Assembly (NCBI RefSeq): GCF_965208485.1
Contig: NZ_OZ242344.1
Span: 620,001 to 684,000, forward strand
DNA from: Poriferisodalis sp965208485
Lineage (GTDB): Bacteria > Actinomycetota > Acidimicrobiia > Acidimicrobiales > Poriferisodalaceae
Direction: 5' to 3'
Length of the DNA stretch: 64,000 bases
Below the pieces are notes generated by a model. It was given only the letters and a program-made list of their open reading frames with translations, ran no database searches and was not told the DNA's origin. Below, one piece after another: positions 33,184-41,322 of this stretch (positions within the stretch are counted from its first letter, which is position 1; the number at the start of each line of letters is the position of its first letter). The position numbers and the translations under genes are program-made.

Positions 33184-33912
33184 TCACATCGGAAGGGTGC
33201 CCTCGGCCGACCGCAACGCCCTCTTTCGCTCGGCAACATCGGGGAGGATCGCCTCGACGAGTGCCCAGAACGCCGGTCCATGGTTGCGTTCGGTGAGGTG
33301 CGCCAGCTCGTGGACCACTACGTAGTCCAACAGTCGTGGGGCAAGCATCACGAGCCGCCAGTTGAACCTGAGCCGGCCATCCGCAGCGCAGCTCCCCCAT
33401 CGCTTGCGCTGGTCCCCGATGTGGATCTCCGGCATGCAGTCACGTCCGAGATCGGGCCACCAGCGGTCGACGCTCGTCGTGACATGCTCGCAGGCACGCA
33501 GCCAGTACCACTCGGCGAGCGCACTGCGAGCCCGCCCGGCGGCATTCGCTTCATCGGTTTCCAGGGGAAGGAACACCTGCAGTTCCCAGGGCCGAAAGCG
33601 AACGTCGACCTCGGCGAGGCACCCGTTGTTGACGACCACGTTCACTTGCCGGCCGAGATAGGGAACCGAGCTCGGAATCTCACACGGCGCCGGTGATGCG
33701 CGCGGTGCCGCAGTGTGCGCGAGTATCCAATGCGCCTTGTTGCGGACGAAGGCCGCCACCTCCTCAGAAGGCGTGATTGCAGGCACCGCGACGCGGACGC
33801 CGCTGGGTCCAGCAGAGATCTCCATCGTCTTGTGCCGCCGCGTGCTGCGCTTGATCTCGTAGTCGATCACGGCATCGCCGAATCGAATCCAGTCATGTTC
33901 GGTGAATTCCAT
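33184..33912 (-). CDS. YgjP-like zinc metallopeptidase (DUF45)
   Basis: A 242-residue cytosolic protein of the YgjP/WLM family. The N terminus has IDYEIKRSTRRHKTMEISAG and an all-beta domain; the C terminus has RWGSCAADGRLRFNWRLVML and the zinc site HELAHLTERNHGPAFW (HExxH plus a third His). Length fits the family (about 230-240). ATG 33912 is chosen because family similarity begins there. Some homologues neighbour type I restriction genes or bind proliferating-cell factors; the physiological substrate is not known. A single-gene unit. Confidence 0.88.
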   Translation of the reverse strand: MEFTEHDWIRFGDAVIDYEIKRSTRRHKTMEISAGPSGVRVAVPAITPSEEVAAFVRNKAHWILAHTAAPRASPAPCEIPSSVPYLGRQVNVVVNNGCLAEVDVRFRPWELQVFLPLETDEANAAGRARSALAEWYWLRACEHVTTSVDRWWPDLGRDCMPEIHIGDQRKRWGSCAADGRLRFNWRLVMLAPRLLDYVVVHELAHLTERNHGPAFWALVEAILPDVAERKRALRSAEGTLPM

Positions 33913-34035
33913 CCCACGATCCTGACCGCTGGGTGTCACATCACCCGGTTCATTTCCCGATGGCACTACCGCCCGCAGCAGCAGGCCGATGAGCCGATGG
34001 CTGTGTGGGCGTATTCGTGATGCTCCTATGGTTCG

Positions 34036-34992
34036 TCAAGCGGCGGTTTGTTGGTTGTTGAGCCGGTTGCGGTAGGCGTTGATGAGGTGGTGGTGGGGTG
34101 CGTGTCCGCGTTCGATGGCGCTGATGGTGGCTGGTCAGGTGTTGAGCTGGGCGGCGGCGGTGGCGAGGCTGTGTCCGGTGGTGTGTCGTTGGGCTCGGAG
34201 GTCCTCGGTGTTGGGGGCGGGTTGGGGTTTGGTGAGCAGGTTGAAGACTTCGCGGGCGATGTAGCGCTTGAGGCAGCGGATGGTCTCGCGGCGGGTCTTG
34301 CCGTGTGCTTGGCGGCGGGCGGCGTATGCGCGGGTGCGTTCGCGGGTGGCGAGGCGGACCATGGCGATGCGCCACAGGGCGTGGTTGGCTTGGCGGTCCC
34401 CGCCTTGGTTGAGGCGGTGCCGTGCTGTCTTGCCTGATGAGGCTTCGACGGGGCTGGCGCCGCATAGCGCCGCGAAGGAGGCTTCGCTGCGGAGACGGTC
34501 GGGGTTGTCGCCGGCTGCGATGAGCAGGATCGACGCGACGTCGGGTCCGATGCCCTTGGCGGCTCGCAGCTGGGGGGCCGCGGCGGCGGTGAGCTTGTCG
34601 AGGTGTTCTCGCATCTCGGCGAGATCGCCGTCGAGGGCCTGGTGCTGACGGGCCAGGGCGCGCAATGCCAGCTTGGCGGCCTGGGCGGGATCGGCCGTGT
34701 CGCCGGGCCGGAACCGGGCGCAGCGCGCTACCCGCTGGGTTGTGGTGAGCGGCTCGAGCTCGCAGCGCAGCGGATCAGCAGCAGTCACGATGAGGTCCCG
34801 GATCTGGTTCGAGACCCGGGTGAGATGAGCACGCGTCGAACGCGACGCGACCCGGATCTGGCGGATCGACTCCACGATCCCGTCGCCGCCCTTGGGCGCA
34901 GCCACTGCCTCGGGGCCCAAAGCGGCCCGAGCACCAGACCGACAGATCACGATCAAGGCACAACGGCCCGTCACACCCCGAGTCAGACCCAA
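34036..34992 (-). mobile_element. IS110-family transposase remnant
   Basis: The - strand frame from 34992 contains AVAAPKGGDGIVESIRQIRV, LRALARQHQALDGDLAEM and the C-terminal transposase_20 motif GIGPDVASILLIAAGD..SEASFAALCGASPVEASSG..HRLNQGGDRQANHALW. The N-terminal DEDD (RuvC-like) catalytic half is missing. The frame ends at 34135 in a TGA that replaces a Trp; in frame beyond it the normal tail continues (PATISAIERGHAPHHHLINA) to a final stop at 34036. It is therefore doubly defective: N-terminal truncation plus nonsense codon. Confidence 0.8.
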
Positions 34993-35052
34993 GCCCGAAC
35001 TGCCGACCCAAATGGACCCTTCGATGTCACACCCCCCATCTAGGTTGAACGC

Positions 35053-36571
35053 ATGTTCTCACACGTGCAGCAGGCGCTCGATTGCCTCACCGCAGCGCTC
35101 GACGGCGTTGAAGCGGCACCGACCGGCGAGCTTCGCCGCACGCTTGGGCTGGCGAAGTCGCTGCGCTCACGTGTCGAGCTGCTCGAGACCAGGGCTGCTT
35201 CGGCCGTCGCACGGCGGGAGTGCCACGGCGACGGCGGCGCAGGGTTGCTGAATCAGGTCGGCGGGCGGTCTCGCGCCGATGCTGCCCGCAACGCGCGCAC
35301 CGAGGCCGAGCTGGCTGAGCTGCCGGTGGCCCGTTCAGGCCTCGCTGAAGGAGAGATCAGCTTCGCGAACGCCGCCAAGCTCGCTCAGACGGTGCGCAAG
35401 ACCAGCCCCGACGCCGTGCAGGCAGATGCCGATCTTGTGCAGATGGCCAAGACACTCCCCCCAGACGAGTTCGCCCAGGCCGCGCAGCGCTGGGCCATCC
35501 AGCACCAAAGCGCCGAGGATCTCGCCGCGCAGCACCGCCGCAACCGGCGCAATCGCCACCTGCGGTTCTGGAACGGCGAAGACGGCTCAGTGCAGATGCG
35601 CGGTTCGTTCGATGCCGAGATGGGCGCCCGCATCCAGGAGCGCCTTCGCCGTCAGGCTGAATTGCTTCGCCAAGCAGACCGCCGCCGCCAGACCCACTCG
35701 CAGCCCCCGGGGACAAGCCTGTGACGGTGGCGACAGCGACGCTGGCTCCGTGCCTGAAGCGGCCGTGCGCACCCGCGACCAGCGCATGGCCGACGCCCTC
35801 GACACACTCCTCGTCACCAGCGCTGAGTCAGATGGCGATGCCGAGCCTGCATCACGAGCCAGGTCGATTCCTCCGGCTAGCACCAAACCAGCAGAGATCA
35901 TCGTGCGATCCGACTTTGCCGCATTCGTCGGCACGCCCGTCGGCATCGCCGAGATCTGCGGTGTCGGCCCGATCCCGCCCAGCACCTTGGGGCGGCTGGC
36001 CTGCAACTCCGATGTCTCGGTCGAGATCTTCGGCGACAACCTCACACCGCTCTATGAAACTGTCGCCAGCCGAGCACCCACCGCAGCACAACGTCGCGCG
36101 CTGATCGCCCGCGACGGGGCGTGCATCGGCTGCGGTGAACCGCCGGGCGAATGCGAAGCCCACCACATCGTCCCCTGCCAACGCGGCGGCAAGACCCGCC
36201 TCGACAACCTCGTGCTGGTGTGCTGGCACTGCCACGACCTCATCCACGACCACAACTGGCAAGTGACCATCCGAGACGGCCGCTGCCGGCTGGCACCCCC
36301 CGACCCAGCCAAACCCGCCGAACCGGCCCCCCAACGCAAACCCAACCGCCGAGCACCCCAGCCCGCGGCCGAACACGGTGCGCCGCAACTCACAGCCAAA
36401 CGCGGCTCGCCGCAATCCAAAGCCGAGCGCCCTTCAGCGCAACCCAATGCCGAACACCGTTCGACACAGCCCGCGGCCAAGCGCAGTTCACCGAAGCAGG
36501 CACCGACCACAACGAGACCTCCGCCACCCACAGCCGGCGTCACACCGCTATGGGACGACCCCGCATCCTGA
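35053..36571 (+). pseudogene. DUF222/HNH endonuclease gene with a frameshift
   Basis: The first frame (35053-35724) holds a DUF222 domain: LDCLTAALDGVEA, LETRAASAVARRECHGDGGA, LLNQVGGRSRADAARNART, GEISFANAAKLAQTV and GSFDAEMGARIQERLRRQAE. It ends in TGA at 35724. The second frame continues with RTRDQRMADALDTLLVTSA and the HNH nuclease site CIGCGEPPGECEAHHIVPCQ..LDNLVLVCWHCHDLIHDHNW. A one-base change between about 35680 and 35745 would join them. The C-terminal 100 residues are a Pro/Gln/Ala-rich tail with degenerate repeats of the type PQxTAKRGSPQ. These genes often occur in many copies in actinobacteria and are thought to be mobile. Confidence 0.82.
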
Positions 36572-36893
36572 ATGCGCCCGATGAATGCGCGTCTTCGCCG
36601 CGTTGTCGGCTGTAGCACCGGCGAGGAGCACAACCCCCACCACAACGGATCCGATCCGACGACTCGGACCGGCCGGCCAGTCGGCGGCGGTCATCCTGAG
36701 CGGAGCAACGCGCGCTTCAACAGACCCGACCCGACGACTGAATGGTCTGTCAAATGAATGGTCTGTCAAACCGAGGCGCGGAGCGAAGCCACGATGATGC
36801 CTGTGAGCGTGACCATGGTGCCCAAGAGCCGCGTGAGCTGATGCTTGGATTCCCAGCGGACGGCTCCGTGAGGTCGACGATCTCGGTGACCGC
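36572..36893. other. Gene-free stretch with a C-terminal remnant and a tandem duplication
   Basis: On the - strand about 36870-36770 reads GAVRWESKHQLTRLLGTMVT and LTGIIVASLRASV then a stop, which looks like the tail of a lost membrane-protein gene. The stop is followed by the 16-bp tandem duplication. The rest, toward 36572, shows nothing recognisable apart from repeated CGACGACT motifs. Confidence 0.35.
36739..36770. repeat. 16-bp exact tandem duplication
   Basis: TGAATGGTCTGTCAAA occurs twice head-to-tail (36739-36754 and 36755-36770) in an intergenic region. Confidence 0.9.
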
Positions 36894-37379
36894 CTACTCC
36901 TCCGGACCGTCTTCGGGACCGATGTGCTCAAGGAAGCACTCGGCCCTGGCAGTCGATGAGATGGGGCCCGAGTTGCCGACACCGACCGTGGCGTAGCCGA
37001 CCACGACGTCGCCTGCGCGGAGCTGAACTGGCTCGATCGCATTCCGGCGCGACCAGAACAGGTCGCCGTCTTCATCGGGGCCTTCGACGGGCAGCACCGC
37101 AACGTAGGTGCAGTCGGGTGCCGAGAACTCGTGCCATTGCCACCATCCCGCCAGAATCCCGTCGCCCACCACACACGACACCGCGGGATGTGGCTGGTCA
37201 TAATCGGTTTGCCAATCCAGGAGATCCGCCGGTTCCGGCCCCGCATGCGCCCTGCAGCCGGGTTCCGCATCGACGTGGTGGCCGGCGTCGGTGGCACACG
37301 ACCCGATGACCGCCATCGCCACAACGGCACCAATCGCTGCGAGCAACAGGCGTCGGACCGGCACCAGTTCACCAGCCAT
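36894..37379 (-). CDS. Putative lipoprotein, function unknown
   Basis: A 161-residue protein with an N-terminal signal (RRLLLAAIGAVVAMAVIGSC) whose Cys forms a plausible lipobox (VIGSC). The mature part contains AVSCVVGDGILAGWWQWHEF, PDCTYVAVLPVEGPDEDGDL and VVVGYATVGVGNSGPI, with several Cys that might form disulfides. It ends in an acidic tail. No family recognised. Likely anchored outside the cytoplasmic membrane; apparently a single-gene unit divergent from the LLM gene at 37487. Confidence 0.65.
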   Translation of the reverse strand: MAGELVPVRRLLLAAIGAVVAMAVIGSCATDAGHHVDAEPGCRAHAGPEPADLLDWQTDYDQPHPAVSCVVGDGILAGWWQWHEFSAPDCTYVAVLPVEGPDEDGDLFWSRRNAIEPVQLRAGDVVVGYATVGVGNSGPISSTARAECFLEHIGPEDGPEE

Positions 37380-37486
37380 CGACGAGACCCTAACTGCGGG
37401 CTGCAGACGCGCATCGGCGTTCGCAGTAGGTTTCGGCGGCGAGGCGCATGACTTCGCAGCGCCGCTGAGCCTGACAGGGGATCACG

Positions 37487-38587
37487 ATGGAATTGGGACT
37501 GTTCACCATGCCGAGCCACCCGCCCGAGCGCGACCTGCGCGAAGGCTGGGAGTGGGACCTGCAGGTCATCGAATGGGCTGATGAGTACGGATTCGCCGAG
37601 GCGTGGATCGGTGAGCACCATGCCGCTAAGTGGGAGCCTCATCCTGCGCCTGACCTGCTGACGCTGGAGGCGCTGCGGCGCACGGAGAACATCCGCATCG
37701 GCCCCGGCGGTTTCCTGATGCCTTACTACCATCCTGCTGAGCTGGCCAACCGCATCTCGCTTCTGGACCACATCTCAGAGGGCCGGCTGAACTTCGGGGT
37801 TGCTGCCAGCGGTCTGCCCAGCGACTGGGAGATGTTCGGCGTGGACGGCATGGCCGGCGAGAACCGAGAGATGACCCAGGAGTCGGTCGAGTTCATCCTG
37901 AACCTCTGGACCCAAGAGCCCGGCTGGACCCACGAGGGCAAGCACTGGAAGGGCTCGGTGCCCCACGGCATGCCCGATCTGGACCTCGTGCAGCATCTCA
38001 AGCCGTTGCAGCAGCCGCACCCGCCGATTGCCGTGGCCGGGCTGAACTCGCCGTCCCCGACGCTGGAGATGGCGGGCGAGAAGGGCTGGATCCCGCTCAG
38101 CCTGAACCTCAACCCGCAATATGTGAGCGGACACTGGGATTCCTACGAAGCCGGCGCACGGCGCGCCGGGCGGGAGATCAGCCGCAGCGACTGGCGCATG
38201 GTGCGCGAAGTCTTCGTGGCGCCCACCGACGAGGAGGCTTGGGAGCACTCCTACGGCGGGATGATGGGCCGGATGATGACCGAGTACTTCATTCCGCTGC
38301 TCGGCGCGTTCGATTTCCACCAGTTCCTCATCGACGAGCGCAACCCGCCCGCCGACGGCGTAGTCACCGTCGACTACTGCGCCCGCAACAACTGGCTCGT
38401 GGGCTCACCCGAGACCGTGGCAGCGTCAATCGAGAAGATCCACGCGGATGTCGGCGGCTTCGGTCACCTGCTGCTGTTCTGCTTCGACTACTCCGAGACG
38501 CCCGAAAGCGCCGAATCATGGCGACGCTCGATGGAGCTGCTCGCCCACGACGTCATGCCGCGCGTGGCGCACCTCACCGGGGACTGA
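37487..38587 (+). CDS. LLM-class flavin-dependent oxidoreductase
   Basis: A 366-residue luciferase-like monooxygenase: MELGLFTMPSHPPERDL, GFAEAWIGEHHAAKWEPHPA, PDLLTLEALRRTENIRIGPG, ANRISLLDHISEGRLNFGVA, ESVEFILNLWTQEPGWTHEG and MAGEKGWIPLSLNL. This is the group close to bacterial luciferase alpha and FMN-dependent alkanal/limonene monooxygenases. Starts at ATG 37487. It ends 70 bases before the Rieske oxygenase gene and is likely the first gene of the catabolic cluster that runs to 48 kb, where a reduced-flavin oxygenation would fit. Confidence 0.87.
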   Translation: MELGLFTMPSHPPERDLREGWEWDLQVIEWADEYGFAEAWIGEHHAAKWEPHPAPDLLTLEALRRTENIRIGPGGFLMPYYHPAELANRISLLDHISEGRLNFGVAASGLPSDWEMFGVDGMAGENREMTQESVEFILNLWTQEPGWTHEGKHWKGSVPHGMPDLDLVQHLKPLQQPHPPIAVAGLNSPSPTLEMAGEKGWIPLSLNLNPQYVSGHWDSYEAGARRAGREISRSDWRMVREVFVAPTDEEAWEHSYGGMMGRMMTEYFIPLLGAFDFHQFLIDERNPPADGVVTVDYCARNNWLVGSPETVAASIEKIHADVGGFGHLLLFCFDYSETPESAESWRRSMELLAHDVMPRVAHLTGD

Positions 38588-38657
38588 ACCCGCGCGAACC
38601 CTGAGTCCAGCCTCGGCCCGCCGAGTCCGGCGACTGGGGCGAATACAGTTGCGCGCC

Positions 38658-39857
38658 ATGGTGTCGGCACCGCGAGCAGCAACCTCACCGGCACTTCGGA
38701 CCGTGCGAGCTCAGGCCGAAGTGCTGGTCGAACTCGCCCGACACCGCATCTCCCAGTACTCCGGTATCGGCGCGCGACGCGCAGCGCGACGGCCGCCGAT
38801 CTGGCCTCCGGCCCCCGAACTTCCCAAGGGCGACCCCCGTCTCGGACTGCGGGACCGCTGGTACCTGCTGGGCGTGGCCGACCTCGTGGGCGCCCAGCCA
38901 GTGCCCACACGCCTCCTCGGCGAGGACTTGGTGGCGTGGCGCGATGGCGACGGCGCAGTGCGATTGATGGCAGATCTGTGTCCGCACCGGGGCGCAAGGC
39001 TGTCAGTCGGCGATGTCGTGGGCGGACAGTTGCAGTGCGCGTACCACCACTGGCGATTCGACGGCGAGGGCCAGTGCACATCGGTGCCGTCCCAAGGCGG
39101 CGCCTGCTCGCTGGCCGAGCGCACCCGCATCAGCGTGAGCTATCCCGTCAGCGAGCAAGCCGGCTATCTCTGGGCGTGGATCGGCGAGAGCCTGCCTGAG
39201 CCGCTCAAGCTTCCGGCTGAGTTCACTGGCGAGCAGTACTCGACCTTCCCCGAGACCGTGGAATGGGGCGCCAACTGGATGCTCGGGCTGGAAAACCTCG
39301 TGGACCTGATGCATGCGCCGTTTCTGCACGCGCGCTCGATCACGCTGAACGAGGGCGTCACGCACGACCGGGTCGTCGTCGACGATCACGACGACGGGTT
39401 CGAGGTACGCCGCCGCGACCAAGCCGGCACCAACTTCGACTGGATCGACGTCCACACCGGGGCGCTGAGCTACGTGCGTTTGGACATCCCGCTGCCGCCC
39501 AGTGCCGGGCCGGGTCCGCCGCTGCGGATCCTGGGATTCCTGACACCGCGTGACAATGCCGCCACGCTGGTGCACTTCCCCCGTTTCCGTGCGGTGTCCG
39601 GCCGCGAGCGCCGAATCTGGCGGACGCTCTACCGGCTGCGCCTGCGCGGCACGCACCTGCACGTCCTGAATCAAGACAAGGAGATGCTCGAAGGCCTGCG
39701 CACCGTCGAGGAAGCCCGCCGCGACGAGCATCTGGCGCAGGCCGATCGCCCTGTGGTGCACTTGCGTCGCGCGCTCGAAGGCGACTTCGAGGCGCAGCGG
39801 CAGCGTTTCGGACTGGCAGCCCAGCCCGAGCCGGTGCAGCTGCTCGCCGCTGACTGA
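38658..39857 (+). CDS. Rieske non-heme iron oxygenase, large subunit
   Basis: A 399-residue ring-hydroxylating-type oxygenase. The Rieske [2Fe-2S] ligands are CPHRGARLS (C-x-H) and CAYHHWRFDGEG (C-x2-H). The mononuclear iron site is in ENLVDLMHAPFLH (Asp, His, His), with a C-terminal acidic ligand probably in NQDKEMLEGL. It resembles the phenoxybenzoate/vanillate/steroid-9-hydroxylase group, which are monooxygenases or demethylases and use a separate reductase. ATG 38658 is chosen; the N-terminal ~50 residues before the Rieske domain are Ala/Arg-rich. No reductase or ferredoxin gene is adjacent. Confidence 0.9.
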   Translation: MVSAPRAATSPALRTVRAQAEVLVELARHRISQYSGIGARRAARRPPIWPPAPELPKGDPRLGLRDRWYLLGVADLVGAQPVPTRLLGEDLVAWRDGDGAVRLMADLCPHRGARLSVGDVVGGQLQCAYHHWRFDGEGQCTSVPSQGGACSLAERTRISVSYPVSEQAGYLWAWIGESLPEPLKLPAEFTGEQYSTFPETVEWGANWMLGLENLVDLMHAPFLHARSITLNEGVTHDRVVVDDHDDGFEVRRRDQAGTNFDWIDVHTGALSYVRLDIPLPPSAGPGPPLRILGFLTPRDNAATLVHFPRFRAVSGRERRIWRTLYRLRLRGTHLHVLNQDKEMLEGLRTVEEARRDEHLAQADRPVVHLRRALEGDFEAQRQRFGLAAQPEPVQLLAAD

Positions 39858-39937
39858 TTGCCCTGCGACCCGTCGAACAGCCCAACCGCCGCTCCGCCTC
39901 TTCACTCTCCGCCGTACTCGACCACAGGACGACACCG

Positions 39938-40471
39938 ATGAGCCAGACCGCCGCCCCATCCGAGACACCCAGCGCAGCACCAGCAGCCGACCTCGAGGAA
40001 CGCATCGACTCGATGTGCGCCACAGCAGACAGCCGGCGTGAGGATTGGGACACGCTGGCGTTCCAGACCAAGGCCGGTCCGCAGTATCGCCGCGCCCAGA
40101 TCCGCTACATCGGCTCGGGCGGCACCGGCAATCACGAGGGTGACGAGCGGGCGCTGGCCGCCGAGCACTTCACGTTCTCGAACATGCTGCTGCCGCCCGG
40201 TGCCGAGGGCCCCGAGCACACCCACCACGACGTCGAGGAGGCGTTCTTCGTGCTCGAGGGCGAACTCGAGGTCACCATCCACGACGGCGACGAAGCGGCC
40301 AGCCGGCTGCTCGGCTACCGCGACCTCATCAAGGTGCCCGCCGGCACCGCCCGCTCGATCCGAAATGTCGGCGACACTGACGCCCTGTTCGTGGTGATGC
40401 TGGGCGCATCGAAGCCCCAGCTCCCCACCTATCCCCCACACTCCCCCATGGCGAGGATCACGCGGGACTGA
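39938..40471 (+). CDS. Cupin-domain protein
   Basis: A 177-residue single-cupin protein. Cupin motif 1 is GPEHTHHDVEEAFFVLEGEL (metal His, His, Glu) and motif 2 is YRDLIKVPAGTARSIRNVGD with its conserved Pro-Gly/Ala and His replaced by Arg or Ser region. An N-terminal ~60-residue extension precedes the barrel. Members in catabolic clusters include dioxygenases and isomerases. It follows the Rieske gene by 80 bases and precedes the SDR by 39. Confidence 0.8.
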   Translation: MSQTAAPSETPSAAPAADLEERIDSMCATADSRREDWDTLAFQTKAGPQYRRAQIRYIGSGGTGNHEGDERALAAEHFTFSNMLLPPGAEGPEHTHHDVEEAFFVLEGELEVTIHDGDEAASRLLGYRDLIKVPAGTARSIRNVGDTDALFVVMLGASKPQLPTYPPHSPMARITRD

Positions 40472-40510
40472 GCCGGCCGCACGACCGGCCCGAAGTCAAA
40501 CGGCACAGAC

Positions 40511-41260
40511 ATGAGCCTGCACGATCGCCGCGTCGTGGTCACCGGCGCCGGGCGCGGGCTCGGAGAGGCCATGGCGCATGCGATCGCCGCGGGCGGGGGC
40601 CACGTCGTGATCGCCGAGCTCCGGCCCGAGCGGGCCGATCGCGTCGTCAATGAGATTCGTGCGGCAGGCGGTTCGGCGGAGTCGCACACGGTCGACGTGA
40701 GCGACCACGCCTCGGTGAACGAGTTCGCCGATCGTCTCGACGGCGGCGGACCCATCTGGGGTCTCGTCAACAACGCCGGCCTCGCCGACGCCGTGGGCGG
40801 CAAGGCGTTCTGGGAGATCACGCCCGACGAGTGGGACCGCGTCCAGGCCACCAACGCCCGCGGTCCGTGGCTGGTGAGCCGGGAGCTCGTCGCGCAAATG
40901 ATGGCCGTCGGCGAAGGCCGGATCGTCAATATCGCCTCGGATGCGGCGCTGTATGGCTCCCCCCGGCTCGCTCACTACATCGCCTCGAAGGGTGCATTGA
41001 TTGCCCTGACCCGGGCGATGGCGCGCGAACTGGGTGATCACGGCATCACCGTCAACGCAGTGGCGCCCGGGCTCACCGAGGGACCCTCTGCGGAACAGAT
41101 CCCTTCGGAGCGCCATGAGCTCTATGCCGCCAATCGGGCCATCAGCCGACCGCAGCAGCCAGCCGACATCACGGGTGCCGTCACGTTCCTGCTGTCGGAC
41201 GAGGCTGGCTACATCACCGGGCAGACCATCGTGGTGGACGGCGGCTTCGTGATGCCATGA
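40511..41260 (+). CDS. Short-chain dehydrogenase/reductase
   Basis: A 249-residue classical SDR: TGAGRGLGEAMA, LVNNAGLADA, VNIASDAALYGSP with the catalytic Ser, YIASKGALIALT with Tyr and Lys, VAPGLTEGPS and VVDGGFVMP. Its stop codon lies in the first ATGA of a five-unit 14-bp repeat that leads into the next gene. Likely oxidises a dihydrodiol or alcohol produced by the Rieske oxygenase; that is inference from context. Confidence 0.88.
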   Translation: MSLHDRRVVVTGAGRGLGEAMAHAIAAGGGHVVIAELRPERADRVVNEIRAAGGSAESHTVDVSDHASVNEFADRLDGGGPIWGLVNNAGLADAVGGKAFWEITPDEWDRVQATNARGPWLVSRELVAQMMAVGEGRIVNIASDAALYGSPRLAHYIASKGALIALTRAMARELGDHGITVNAVAPGLTEGPSAEQIPSERHELYAANRAISRPQQPADITGAVTFLLSDEAGYITGQTIVVDGGFVMP

Positions 41261-41322
41261 CGGTTCTGAAATGACGACCTTGCCATGACCGTGCTGCCAT
41301 GATCGGGCTGCCATGACGGCGA
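41253..41322. repeat. Five tandem 14-bp units spanning a stop/start junction
   Basis: Units TGCCATGACGGTTC, TGAAATGACGACCT, TGCCATGACCGTGC, TGCCATGATCGGGC, TGCCATGACGGCGA. Every unit carries ATGA. The first ATGA contains the SDR stop, the last ATG (41313) is the start of the ThDP enzyme, and the intermediate ATGs are followed by TGA or shifted frames. Confidence 0.85.

Noticed and set aside
34135..34137. TGA in the IS110 transposase as selenocysteine or recoded Trp
   Set aside because: It replaces a Trp, no SECIS-like hairpin was seen, and the gene is already truncated; ordinary nonsense mutation.
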